Assembly: GCA_021846965.1 (NCBI GenBank) | Contig: JAJZWA010000009.1 | Span: 1 to 64,000 of the forward strand | DNA: 64,000 bases | Origin: Pseudomonadota bacterium | Lineage (GTDB): Bacteria > Pseudomonadota > Gammaproteobacteria > Burkholderiales > Burkholderiaceae_C | Reading direction: 5' to 3' | The notes under the pieces: model-generated | What the model saw: only the letters and a program-made list of their open reading frames with translations | Told to the model about the DNA's origin: nothing | Database searches by the model: none | Program-made: the position numbers and the translations under genes | In this document: one piece after another, positions 9,190 through 18,100 of the stretch | Numbering within the stretch: the first letter of the stretch is position 1 | Layout of the letters: each line of letters starts with the position of its first letter

Positions 9190-10083
9190 ATGCGAGTTTT
9201 CGTGACGGGCGCGACGGGCTGGGTGGGCTCGGCGGTGGTGCGCGAGCTGATCGCCGCCGGACACCAGGTGCTGGGACTGTGCCGCAACCCGGCCAAGGCC
9301 GCGGAGCTGGCCGCCGCCGGCGCCGAGGTGGTCCAGGGATCCCTGCAGGACCTGCAGGGGCTGCGGCGCGCGGCGCAGGCGGCCGACGGCGTGGTCCACC
9401 TGGCCTTCGACCATGATTTTTCCCGTTTCGCGCAGAACGGTGCCGACGAGACCGTGGCCATCGAGGCCCTGGGCGCCAGCCTGGAAGGCAGCGATCGTCC
9501 CCTGGTGGCGGCCTCGGGCGTGGCCCTGCTGGCGCCCGGTTCGGTGTCCACCGAGCACAGCCCCGCGCGCCGGGAACTCGCCGCCCTGCCCCGCAACCCC
9601 GAGGCCGCGCTGATGCGCCTGCGCGCGCGTGGGGTGCGCGGCGCCGCGGTGCGACTGGCGCCGACCGTGCACGGCCACGGCGACCACGGATTCGTGCCGC
9701 GCGTCATCGCCCTGGCGCGGGAAAAGGGTGTGTCGCCCTACATCGGCGAAGGTGCCAACCGCTGGCCGGCGGTGCACCGCCTGGATGCGGCGCGCCTGTT
9801 CCGCCTGGCCCTCGAACAAGGCGCCGATGCCGGCCCCTTTCATGCGGTGGCCGAAGAGGGGGTGCCGTTCCGGCGCATCGCGGAGCTCATCGGCGCGCGC
9901 CTGGGAGTGCCCACGCGCTCCATCGGCGCCGAGGAAGCGCCCGCCCATTTCGGCTGGTTGGCCCCGTTCGTCGGGCTCGACTGTCCCTCGAGCAGCGAAC
10001 ACACCCGCGCCGTGCTGGGCTGGAAACCCACGCAGTCGGGCTTGCTCGCCGACCTCGATCACCCCGCGTATTTCGCGGCCTGA
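9190..10083 (+). CDS. NAD(P)-dependent epimerase/reductase, copy 1
   Basis: A 297-residue extended-SDR protein with the dinucleotide motif VTGATGWVGSAV at residues 5-16. Two ATGs are adjacent (9187 and 9190); the second gives better spacing from the GGAG site and aligns with its paralogue. Family members of this size (YesF/YwnB-like) act as reductases or epimerases on small carbonyl compounds. The catalytic YxxxK seen in classical SDRs is not obvious; the region around PARRELAALPRNPEAAL would be its place, so the chemistry is uncertain. The next gene is a paralogue. Confidence 0.85.
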   Translation: MRVFVTGATGWVGSAVVRELIAAGHQVLGLCRNPAKAAELAAAGAEVVQGSLQDLQGLRRAAQAADGVVHLAFDHDFSRFAQNGADETVAIEALGASLEGSDRPLVAASGVALLAPGSVSTEHSPARRELAALPRNPEAALMRLRARGVRGAAVRLAPTVHGHGDHGFVPRVIALAREKGVSPYIGEGANRWPAVHRLDAARLFRLALEQGADAGPFHAVAEEGVPFRRIAELIGARLGVPTRSIGAEEAPAHFGWLAPFVGLDCPSSSEHTRAVLGWKPTQSGLLADLDHPAYFAA

Positions 10084-10110
10084 GAACCTTGCCCCTGGGA
10101 GGGAACCATC

Positions 10111-11007
10111 ATGCGTGTCTTCGTCACCGGTGCCACCGGGAATATCGGCTCGGCGGTGGTCGGGCAACTCGTCGCCGCGGGTCACGCGGTGCTCGGACTG
10201 TGCCGCGCTGCCGAGAAGGCCGCGGCGCTGCAGGCGGCGGGCGGCGAGGTGCTGCACGGGCGCCTGGAGGATGCTGCGCTGCTGCGCGAGGCCGCGGCAA
10301 GCTGCGACGGCGTCATCCACCTGGGCTTCAAGCACGACTTCTCGCGCTTCGTGGCCAACTGCGAGGAGGATCGCGCGGTGATCCAGGCCCTGGCAGAGGG
10401 CCTGGCCGGCACCGCGCGCCCGCTGCTCGTCACCTCGGGCGTGCCGCTGGCCAACACCGTGCCGGGCGAGCCGGCGCGCGAGCACTACCCCATCGTCGGC
10501 ACCGAGGTGCATCCCCGCGCCGCCTCCGAGCAGGCGGCCGCGCTCGCCGCGGCGACCGGCGTGAACGTCTCGGTGGTGCGCCTTCCGCAGGTGCATGACA
10601 CCCGCAGCCAGGGTTTGATCACGCCGATGATCGCGCGCTTCCGCGAACTCGGCTACTGCGCCTGGGTGGGCGACGGCCTGCAGCGCTGGCCGGCGGCGCA
10701 CCGCCTGGACGTGGCCCGGCTGTACCGGCTCGCCCTCGAGCGCGCCGAGCCCGACGCCAGGTACCACGCGGTGGCCGAAGGCGGCATCTCCCTGCGCGAC
10801 ATCGCCGAAGCCATCGGTCGGCGCCTCGACCTGCCGTTGCGTTCCGTCGACCCCGCGCAGGCGCCGGAGGTGTTCGGCTGGCTGGCCGGCTTCGCCGCCC
10901 ACGACGTGCCGGCCTCCAGCGAACTCACCCGGCGCTGGCTGGGCTGGGAGCCCGAAGGGCCGGGCCTGCTGAGCGACCTGGCCGAGCTGCAGCTGGCCGA
11001 GGCCTGA
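10111..11007 (+). CDS. NAD(P)-dependent epimerase/reductase, copy 2 (tandem paralogue)
   Basis: A 298-residue extended-SDR protein, 27 bases after its paralogue and clearly derived from it by tandem duplication. Shared stretches include MRVFVTGATG, HDFSRF, RWPA-HRLD-AR and FGWLA. A ribosome site (GGGAGG) precedes the start. The middle part (residues about 110-165) differs most, including the presumed active-site stretch, suggesting altered substrate. The pair is probably controlled by the divergent XRE regulator. Confidence 0.85.
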   Translation: MRVFVTGATGNIGSAVVGQLVAAGHAVLGLCRAAEKAAALQAAGGEVLHGRLEDAALLREAAASCDGVIHLGFKHDFSRFVANCEEDRAVIQALAEGLAGTARPLLVTSGVPLANTVPGEPAREHYPIVGTEVHPRAASEQAAALAAATGVNVSVVRLPQVHDTRSQGLITPMIARFRELGYCAWVGDGLQRWPAAHRLDVARLYRLALERAEPDARYHAVAEGGISLRDIAEAIGRRLDLPLRSVDPAQAPEVFGWLAGFAAHDVPASSELTRRWLGWEPEGPGLLSDLAELQLAEA

Positions 11008-11025
11008 GGCAGCGCGGGGCGCGGC

Positions 11026-11463
11026 TCAGTAACCGTAGGCCATCAGCACGCCGAACAGCGGCAGCAGCACCATCACGTGGGCCTGCCACATGAGCCAGCG
11101 GCGCTGCCCGGCGATCTCCGCCAGGGGCGCCTGGCCCAGCAGCACCCAGCGCCGGCAGGCCCGGCTTGCCGGCAGGCCCATCAGCATCATGGCCGCAAAC
11201 AGCGCCAGCTTGACCCACAGCAAGGGGTTGTGGGCGTACCAGCCCTCGCCCTTGACCCCCAGCGCCACCCGCGCGGCGCCGCTCAGGGCGACCGCGGCGA
11301 AGGCTCCCCAGCACCACACATCCAGGCGCAGCAGGCGCCGCAGCAGCGCCGGGCGCTGCTCCAGCACCTCCGGACGCAGCAGCGCGACGCGCGCGGTGAG
11401 AAACACGGCCAGGCCGAGCACGGCCGAGATGTGCAGGTAGGCAAGCAGGCTTTCCAGGAGCAT
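11026..11463 (-). CDS. DUF2214 family membrane protein
   Basis: A 145-residue integral membrane protein with four predicted helices (about residues 5-25, 48-68, 82-100, 122-143). It has histidines in the first and last helices (YLHISAVLG and QAHVMVLLPLF), as in DUF2214/CopD-like proteins that may bind haem. It follows the nar cluster on the same strand, 21 bases after the isomerase gene, and converges on the reductase pair. Function unknown. Confidence 0.75.
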   Translation of the reverse strand: MLLESLLAYLHISAVLGLAVFLTARVALLRPEVLEQRPALLRRLLRLDVWCWGAFAAVALSGAARVALGVKGEGWYAHNPLLWVKLALFAAMMLMGLPASRACRRWVLLGQAPLAEIAGQRRWLMWQAHVMVLLPLFGVLMAYGY

Positions 11464-11484
11464 GGCGCGAGGATCGTGGCGGGT

Positions 11485-12156
11485 TCAGGCCGCGGCGGGC
11501 TGGTCTTGGAGCTGGCGCCGCAGGTCCTCAGCGTACAACGCCGTCGCGCGCACCAGGGACTGCTGGCGCAGGCGCTCGGCCAGCAAGGGGTGCAGTTCCT
11601 CGAAGGCGGGCAGGCGTCCGGGATCGAAGCGGTGCATCCGCACCACGTGCAGCCCGAATCGCGTGGTCACCAGCCGGGGCAGCAGCCCGGCTCGCCCATG
11701 CTGCGCCAGCGCGGCCCAGAACTCGGGCACGCACTGCTCGCGCGTGAGCTGCCCGAGGTTTCCGCCGATCTGGGCCGAGGGGCAGTTGGATTCGGCCCGG
11801 GCCAGTTGCCCGAAGTCCGCCTCCCCCGCGAGCAGCGCGTTGAGCACGCCCTCCGCATGCCGGCGCAGGCTTTCGATGGGCGTGGTGTCGGTGACCGCGA
11901 ACAGGATGTGCTCGGCCTCCGCCAGCGCGCCCTGTCGCAACTCGTCGGCGTGGGCCTCGTGGTAGCGACGACACTCCTCGACGGAGGGCTCGGGCACCCG
12001 CAGGTCGTGTTCGAGCAGGGCTTCCAGCAATTGCTCGTCGCCCGGCGGCTCGGCGCCGGCGCCGGTACCGCACAGGCCCAGGGAAAGCGCGCGCTCGCGC
12101 AGGTGGCCCAGCAGGCGCTGCTGCAGGTCGGCTTCGGGATCTTGGGGAATATCCAT
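11485..12156 (-). CDS. PpiC/NifM-type peptidyl-prolyl isomerase of the nar cluster
   Basis: A 223-residue protein with a parvulin (rotamase) domain at about residues 90-190. The segment AEHILFAV, the Cys in SNCPSAQIGGNLG and the closing FGLHVVRMHRFDPG are typical. A helical N-terminal part (residues 5-85) resembles the NifM chaperone. A strong AAGGAG site eight bases upstream fixes the start at 12156, far inside a longer open frame. No signal peptide, so it is cytoplasmic. Proteins of this type often sit next to narGHJI in betaproteobacteria and probably help fold or mature the nitrate reductase. Confidence 0.85.
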   Translation of the reverse strand: MDIPQDPEADLQQRLLGHLRERALSLGLCGTGAGAEPPGDEQLLEALLEHDLRVPEPSVEECRRYHEAHADELRQGALAEAEHILFAVTDTTPIESLRRHAEGVLNALLAGEADFGQLARAESNCPSAQIGGNLGQLTREQCVPEFWAALAQHGRAGLLPRLVTTRFGLHVVRMHRFDPGRLPAFEELHPLLAERLRQQSLVRATALYAEDLRRQLQDQPAAA

Positions 12157-12173
12157 GGCTTGGGCTCCTTGCA

Positions 12174-12854
12174 TCAACGCCGCGCGCGTACCAACTGCCA
12201 GGGGCGCGCCAGGTAGGCCACCGAGGCGATGCCGCTCCAGATGTGCACGAGGCGGGTGAAGGGAAACAGCAGGAACAGGGTCAGGCCGAACACGATGTGC
12301 ACCTTGAACACCAGCGAGGCATTGGCGATGTAGGCCGCGGCGGTGCCGCCCTGGAAGGTGACCACGCCCTTGGCCCAGGACATGAGCAGCAGCATCTCGG
12401 CACCGTCCAGGTGATGCGCCGACACGGCGATGGTGCTCAGGCCCAGCAGCAGGGTGGCCAGCAGCCACAGCAGCGTGACCCAGTCCATCGGGCGGGTGGT
12501 GGCCTTCAGGCGCGCATCGCCCAGACGCCGCGTGATGAGCAGCAGCAGCCCGACGAGAATCAACAGGCCCAGCGTGCCGCCGGTGCCCATGGCCATCAGC
12601 TGCTTGTCCTGGGGCGTCAGGCCCAGGGCCTCGAACACCGCCAGAGGGGTCAGCAGTCCGACCAGGTGACCGAAGAACAGGCCGATGATGCCGACATGGA
12701 ACAGGTTGGAGCCCCAGCGCAGCGTGCCGGTGCGCAACAATTGGCTGGACTCGCTACGCCACAGGTATTGCTCGCGGTCGAAGCGCACCAGGCTGCCGAG
12801 CAGGAACACCGTGCCGGCGATGTAGGGATAGACCCCGAAGAAGAACAGGTTCAT
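12174..12854 (-). CDS. narI: Respiratory nitrate reductase gamma subunit
   Basis: A 226-residue membrane cytochrome b that takes electrons from quinol and passes them to NarH. Five hydrophobic helices are visible. The haem-binding histidines lie in LFHVGIIGLFFGHLVG (helix 2) and in VHIVFG plus LVHIWSG near the C-terminus. The start MNLFFFGVYPY at 12854 gives the same length as E. coli NarI (225 residues). It begins four bases after narJ ends. Confidence 0.96.
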   Translation of the reverse strand: MNLFFFGVYPYIAGTVFLLGSLVRFDREQYLWRSESSQLLRTGTLRWGSNLFHVGIIGLFFGHLVGLLTPLAVFEALGLTPQDKQLMAMGTGGTLGLLILVGLLLLITRRLGDARLKATTRPMDWVTLLWLLATLLLGLSTIAVSAHHLDGAEMLLLMSWAKGVVTFQGGTAAAYIANASLVFKVHIVFGLTLFLLFPFTRLVHIWSGIASVAYLARPWQLVRARR

Positions 12855-12858
12855 GGCC

Positions 12859-13659
12859 TCATGCTCCGGATGCGTGCGCCTGGTCGGCGCGCGGTTGACG
12901 TGCATGGAACTGCACGGGCTGCACCGCGCCCGCGCCTGCCTGCGGGCTGCAGGCGCCGAGGAAACTCACCGGCTCCTCCGCCCAGGCGGCGTCCAGCGCG
13001 GCGGCGCTCCAGTCGGCCCCCTGCGCCTGGCTCGGCGCATCGCGCGGGCCGGGGGTCGGAGAGCGCGATTGCGCGGCCTTCGCGGCCTCGGCCGCGCGGC
13101 GCGCGGCCGCCCGCCAGTCGGTCTCGCCGGCCAGCGCGCACAGCGCGGCCGCCGCGGCGAGCCAGGGGGAGCCGCGGCGCTCCAGCGCCGCGGCCAGGTT
13201 GACCAGCAAGGGCGCGATCTCGCCCAGGCCGTACAGCGCGGCTTGCGGCTCGAGCATGGAACAGTATTCGAGGTACACGGGAAGGTAGTCGGGCAACTCG
13301 CGACTGCTGAGTTCCAGCCCGACCTCGCGATACTGCTGCAGCAGGTCGACCATGGCCTGCCCGCGCTCGCGCGCGTCGCCGTGGACATGCTCGAACAGAT
13401 TCAGCGAGGTGCTGCGGCCCCGGTCGAACACGTCGACGTATTCGGCCTGCAGCTCCAGCAAGTCCGCGTCGCGCAGGTGCTGCAGCAGCGCGTCCGTGCC
13501 GCCCGGAGCGCAGGCGCCGGAAGCGCCTGCGCGCGACGGCGTCCCGAGACCGGCCAGCTCGGCGGCGATCTCGTCCGCATGGGCCTGCAGGGCCTCGCCG
13601 GGGTAGTCGAACAGCAGCGCGAAGGCGCGCAGCCGGCGTTGCAGGGTGATGGCGTCCAT
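12859..13659 (-). CDS. narJ: Nitrate reductase molybdenum cofactor assembly chaperone
   Basis: A 266-residue TorD/NarJ-family chaperone that holds apo-NarG until the cofactor is inserted. The conserved helices (LLFDYPGEAL near residue 16, EYVDVFDRGRSTSLNLFEHVHGD at about 71-93 and PDYLPVYLEY) are intact. The C-terminal 60-70 residues are an Ala/Pro/Gln-rich extension beyond the usual length and probably disordered. Its start codon shares one base with the narH stop (TGATG), so it is translationally coupled. Confidence 0.95.
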   Translation of the reverse strand: MDAITLQRRLRAFALLFDYPGEALQAHADEIAAELAGLGTPSRAGASGACAPGGTDALLQHLRDADLLELQAEYVDVFDRGRSTSLNLFEHVHGDARERGQAMVDLLQQYREVGLELSSRELPDYLPVYLEYCSMLEPQAALYGLGEIAPLLVNLAAALERRGSPWLAAAAALCALAGETDWRAAARRAAEAAKAAQSRSPTPGPRDAPSQAQGADWSAAALDAAWAEEPVSFLGACSPQAGAGAVQPVQFHARQPRADQAHASGA

Positions 13660-15182
13660 CAGCGTTGCTCCTGGATGGAAATGGTGCGCCGCTTGCGGGC
13701 GCTGAACAGCGAAGGGGCGCTCTGCCCGTCGGAACAGCCGTTGCCGAAGGTGAAGCCGCAGGAACCCTTGAGGTCGAAGGCGTTCTCGGCGTATTCGCGG
13801 TGGCTGGTGGGAATGACGAAGCGGTCCTCGTAGTTGGCGATGGCCAGGATGCGGTACATGTCCTCCACCACCTCCACCGGCATGTCCACCTGGGCCAGAG
13901 CGGCCAGGTCGGGCCGGCCGTCGAGCTGCTTGCCCCGCATGTACGCGCGCATCGCGAGCATGCGCTCGAGCGCGCGCCGCACCGGACCGATCTCGCCGGC
14001 GGTCAGCAGGTTGGCCAGGTACTGCAGGGGAATGCGCAATTGCTCCACGTCGGGCAGGGCTCCGTGCGTCCCCACCATGCCGGACTGCACCGCGGTCTGG
14101 ATGGGCGAGAGCGGCGGCACGTACCAGACCATGGGCAGGGTGCGGTACTCGGGATGCAGGGGCAGCGCGATCTTCCACTGCATGGCCATCTTGTACACGG
14201 GGGAACGGCGCGCGGCCTCCAGCCAGGCCTCCGGAATCCCGTCGCGGCGCGCCTGCTCGATCACCGCGGGGTCGTGGGGATCGAGGAACACTCCGAGCTG
14301 GGCCTCGTACAGGTCCTGCTCGCGCGGCGTCGCCGCCGCCTGCTCGATGCGGTCCGCGTCGTACAGCAGCACGCCCAGGTAGCGGATGCGCCCGACGCAG
14401 GTCTCCGAACACACCGTGGGCTGACCGGCCTCGATGCGCGGATAGCAGAAGATGCACTTCTCGGACTTTCCGCTTTCCCAGTTGTAGTAGATCTTCTTGT
14501 AGGGGCAGCCCGACACGCACATGCGCCAACCGCGGCACTTGTCCTGGTCGATCAGCACGATGCCGTCCTCCTCGCGCTTGTAGATCGCGCCCGAGGGGCA
14601 GGAGGCGACGCAGGCCGGGTTCAGGCAATGCTCGCACAGCCTGGGCAGGTACATCATGAAGGTCTTCTCGAACTCGGCGTAGATCTCCTTCTGCATGCCC
14701 TCGAAATTGGCGTCGCGGCTGCGCTTGGCGAATTCACCGCCCAGGATCTCCTCCCAGTTCGGGCCCCACTCGATCTTGTCCATGCGCTGGCCGCTGACCA
14801 GGCTGCGCGGGCGCGCGGTGGGGGCGGCGGACAGCTCGGGGGCCTTGTGCAGGTGTTCGTAGTCGAAGGTGAAGGGCTCGTAGTAGTCGTCGATCTGCGG
14901 CAGCCTGGGGTTGGCGAAGATCTTCAGCAGGATGGACAGGCGCGAACCCTGGCGCGGCTGCAGCGCGCCCTGCGGGGTGCGCAGCCAGCCGCCCTTCCAC
15001 TTCTCCTGGTTCTCCCACTCCACCGGGTAGCCCACCCCGGGCTTGCTCTCGACGTTGTTGAACCAGGCGTACTCCACCCCGGGGCGCGAGGTCCACACCT
15101 GCTTGCAGGTGACCGAGCAGGTGTGGCAACCGATGCACTTGTCCAGGTTGAGCACCATGCCGATCTGCGCGCGTACTTTCAT
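13659..15182 (-). CDS. narH: Respiratory nitrate reductase beta subunit
   Basis: A 507-residue iron-sulfur subunit that carries electrons from NarI to NarG. The first cluster motif is CIGCHTCSVTCK at residue 16 onward. The second set is in CEHCLNPACVASCP. The third holds the CRGWRMC motif, where Trp replaces a cysteine and so makes the [3Fe-4S] centre. The last is in CIFCYPRIEAGQPTVCSETC. Two ATGs are adjacent; the second (15182) overlaps the narG stop as TGATG and has better spacing from AAGGAG, so I chose it. Confidence 0.97.
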   Translation of the reverse strand: MKVRAQIGMVLNLDKCIGCHTCSVTCKQVWTSRPGVEYAWFNNVESKPGVGYPVEWENQEKWKGGWLRTPQGALQPRQGSRLSILLKIFANPRLPQIDDYYEPFTFDYEHLHKAPELSAAPTARPRSLVSGQRMDKIEWGPNWEEILGGEFAKRSRDANFEGMQKEIYAEFEKTFMMYLPRLCEHCLNPACVASCPSGAIYKREEDGIVLIDQDKCRGWRMCVSGCPYKKIYYNWESGKSEKCIFCYPRIEAGQPTVCSETCVGRIRYLGVLLYDADRIEQAAATPREQDLYEAQLGVFLDPHDPAVIEQARRDGIPEAWLEAARRSPVYKMAMQWKIALPLHPEYRTLPMVWYVPPLSPIQTAVQSGMVGTHGALPDVEQLRIPLQYLANLLTAGEIGPVRRALERMLAMRAYMRGKQLDGRPDLAALAQVDMPVEVVEDMYRILAIANYEDRFVIPTSHREYAENAFDLKGSCGFTFGNGCSDGQSAPSLFSARKRRTISIQEQR

Positions 15183-18100
15183 CATCGATCTCCTTGGGCG
15201 GGCGCTTCGTGGCTGTAGGCGGGTCCGGCGGGCTCGTCCATCCAGTCGATCCGGTTCATCTTGCGCACGATGCAGAACTCGTCGCGATTGGCGCCCACGG
15301 TGCCGTAGTAGTTGAAGCCATAGGCCAGTTGCGCGTAGCCGCCGATCATGTGGGTGGGCTTGGTCACAATGCGCGTGACGGCGTTGTGGATGCCTCCGCG
15401 CGCATGGGTCACCTCGGAGGCGGGGGTGTTCACCAGCCGGTCCTGCGCGTGGTACATCATGGCCATGCCCGTGCGCACGCGCTGGCTGACCACGGCACGC
15501 GCGGCGATGGCGCCGTTGGCGTTGAACACCTCGATCCAGTCGTTGTCGACGATGCCGGCGGTGCGCGCGTCCTCCTCGGAGATCCACACGCAGGGGCCTC
15601 CGCGGCTGAGGGTCAGCAGGATCAGGTTGTCGGTGAAGGTGCTGTGGATGCCCCACTTCTGGTGGGGAGTGATCCAGTTCAGCACCACTTCCGGGTTTCC
15701 GTTGCCGTACTTGCCCTGCACCGGGTGCACGGCCTTGAGGTTGACCGGCGGGCGGTAGCTGGCGAAGCCTTCGCCGAAGGCCAGCATCCAGGCGTGGTCC
15801 TGGTAGAACTGCTGGCGCCCGCTGAGGGTGCGCCAGGGAATCAGTTCGTGCACGTTGGTGTAGCCGGCGTTGTAGCAGACCTTCTCGTCCTCGATGCCCG
15901 ACCAGGTGGGCGAGGTGATGATCTTGCGCGGCTGGGCCTGGATGTCGCGGAAGCGGATCTTCTCGTGCTCCTTGGGCAGCGCCAGGTGCTCGTGCTCGCG
16001 CCCGGTGATGCGCGACAGCGCGCGCCAGGCCTTCACCGCCACGTGGCCGTTGGTCTCGGGGGCCAGCATCATGATGGTCTCGGCCGCGTCGATGTCGCTT
16101 TCGATGCGCGGCCGTCCCTGCGCGGCTCCGCCGTCGCGCACCACGCCGTTGAGCTCGGCCAGCGCCCGCACCTCGTCCTCGGTGTTCCAGGAGATGCCCT
16201 TGCCGCCGTTGCCCTGGCTTTCCATCAGCGGCCCCAGGGCGGTGAAGCGAGCGTAGGTGTTGGGGTAGTCGCGCTCGACCACGGCGATGGCCGGCGCCGT
16301 CTTGCCGGGGCGCAGTTCGCATTCGCCATGCTTCCAGTCGCGCACGTCCAGCGCCTGGCCGAGTTCGCCGGGGGTGTCGTGCAGGAGCGGCGTGAGCACC
16401 ACGTCGCGCTCCACGCCCAGGTGCCCGACGCAGACCTTGGAGAAGGTCCTGGCCAGGCCCTTGAAGATGTCCCAGTCGGCCCGCGCCTCCCACACCGGAT
16501 CCACCGCGGCGGACAGCGGATGGATGAAGGGGTGCATGTCGGTGGTGTTGAGGTCGTTCTTCTCGTACCAGGTGGCTGCCGGCAGCACCACGTCGGAGAA
16601 CAGGCAGGTGGTGCTCATGCGAAAGTCCAGCGTGACCAGCAGGTCCAGCTTGCCCTCCGGCGCCTGCTCGTGCCAGCGCACCTCGCGCGGGCGTTGCGCG
16701 GGGTCGGCGATCTCGGTGTCCAGCACGCCGTTGTTGGCGCCCAGCAGATGCTTGAGGAAGTACTCCGAACCCTTGCCCGAGGAACCCAGCAGGTTGGAGC
16801 GCCAGACGATCAGGTTGCGCGGCCAGTTGTCGGGATGGTCGGGATCCTCGCAGCTCATGCGCAGGCTGCCGTCGGCCAGTCCGCGCTCGACGTAGGCGCG
16901 CGGGTCCAGACCGGCCTGCGCGGCCTGCTCGGCCAGGCGGATGGGATTGGCCTGGAGCTGGGGCGCCGACGGCAACCAGCCCATGCGCTCGGCGCGCACG
17001 TTGTAGTCGATCATGCTGCCGCCGAAGCGCGAGGCGTCGGCCAGCGGGGAGAGGATCTCGTCCACCCCCAGCTTCTCGTAGCGCCACTGGTCGGTGTGGG
17101 CGTAGAAGAAGCTGGTGGAATTCATCTGGCGCGGCGGGCGCGTCCAGTCCAGCGCGAAGGCCAGCGCGGTCCAGCCGGTCTGCGGGCGCAGCTTCTCCTG
17201 ACCCACGTAGTGGGCCCAGCCTCCTCCGGGAACGCCGATGCAGCCGCACAGCATCAGCATGTTGATGATCGCCCGGTAATGCATGTCCATGTGGTACCAG
17301 TGGTTGAGACCGGCGCCCAGGATGACCATGGACTTGCCCTGCGTGCGATGCGCGTTGTCGGCGAACTCGCGGGCGATGCGGATCACGACCTCGGCGCTCA
17401 CCCCGGTGATCGACTCCTGCCACGCCGGGGTGTAGGGGAGGTCGTCGGCGTAGCTGCTCGCGCAGGGGTTGCGTTGCTCGCCGAAGCCGCGCTCGATGCC
17501 ATAGTGGGCAGCGAGCAGGTCATAGACCGTGGCCACCTTCACGTCGCGGGCGCTGCCGTCGGGCTCGACCAGGCGCAGCACGCGATACGGCACCTTGCGC
17601 ACCAGGACGCTGTCCTGCACATTGCCCGGGTGGTGCTCGGCCGGCACACCGCCGAAATAGGGGAATCCCACATCGGCCACGCCGTCGCGCATGGCGGCCA
17701 GCGACAGCGCCAGCACCCGCTCGGCACCGTCGCGTGCATCGCGCGGCTCCAGGTTCCACTTGCCGGCCCCCTCGCCCTGGTCCGCCCAGCGGAAGCCCAC
17801 CGAGCCGTGCGGCAGCGCCACCTCGCCCTCGGCGTCCAGCGCCACGGTCTTCCACTGCGCGTGCTCGGACTGTCCCAGGCCGTCGGCGAAGTCGCTGGCG
17901 CGCAGGTAGCGTCCGCTGGCCAGCACGCGCAGCCCGTCCTCCAGCTCGCGCTCGTCCAGGCGAACCAGCAGCGGCAGGTCGGTGTAGCGCCTGCAGTACT
18001 CCTCGAAATACGCCGACTTGCGCTCGCCGAAATGGAATTCGCGCAGGATCACATGGCCCAGCGCCATGGCCAGTGCCGAGTCGGTCCCCTGCTTGGGGTG

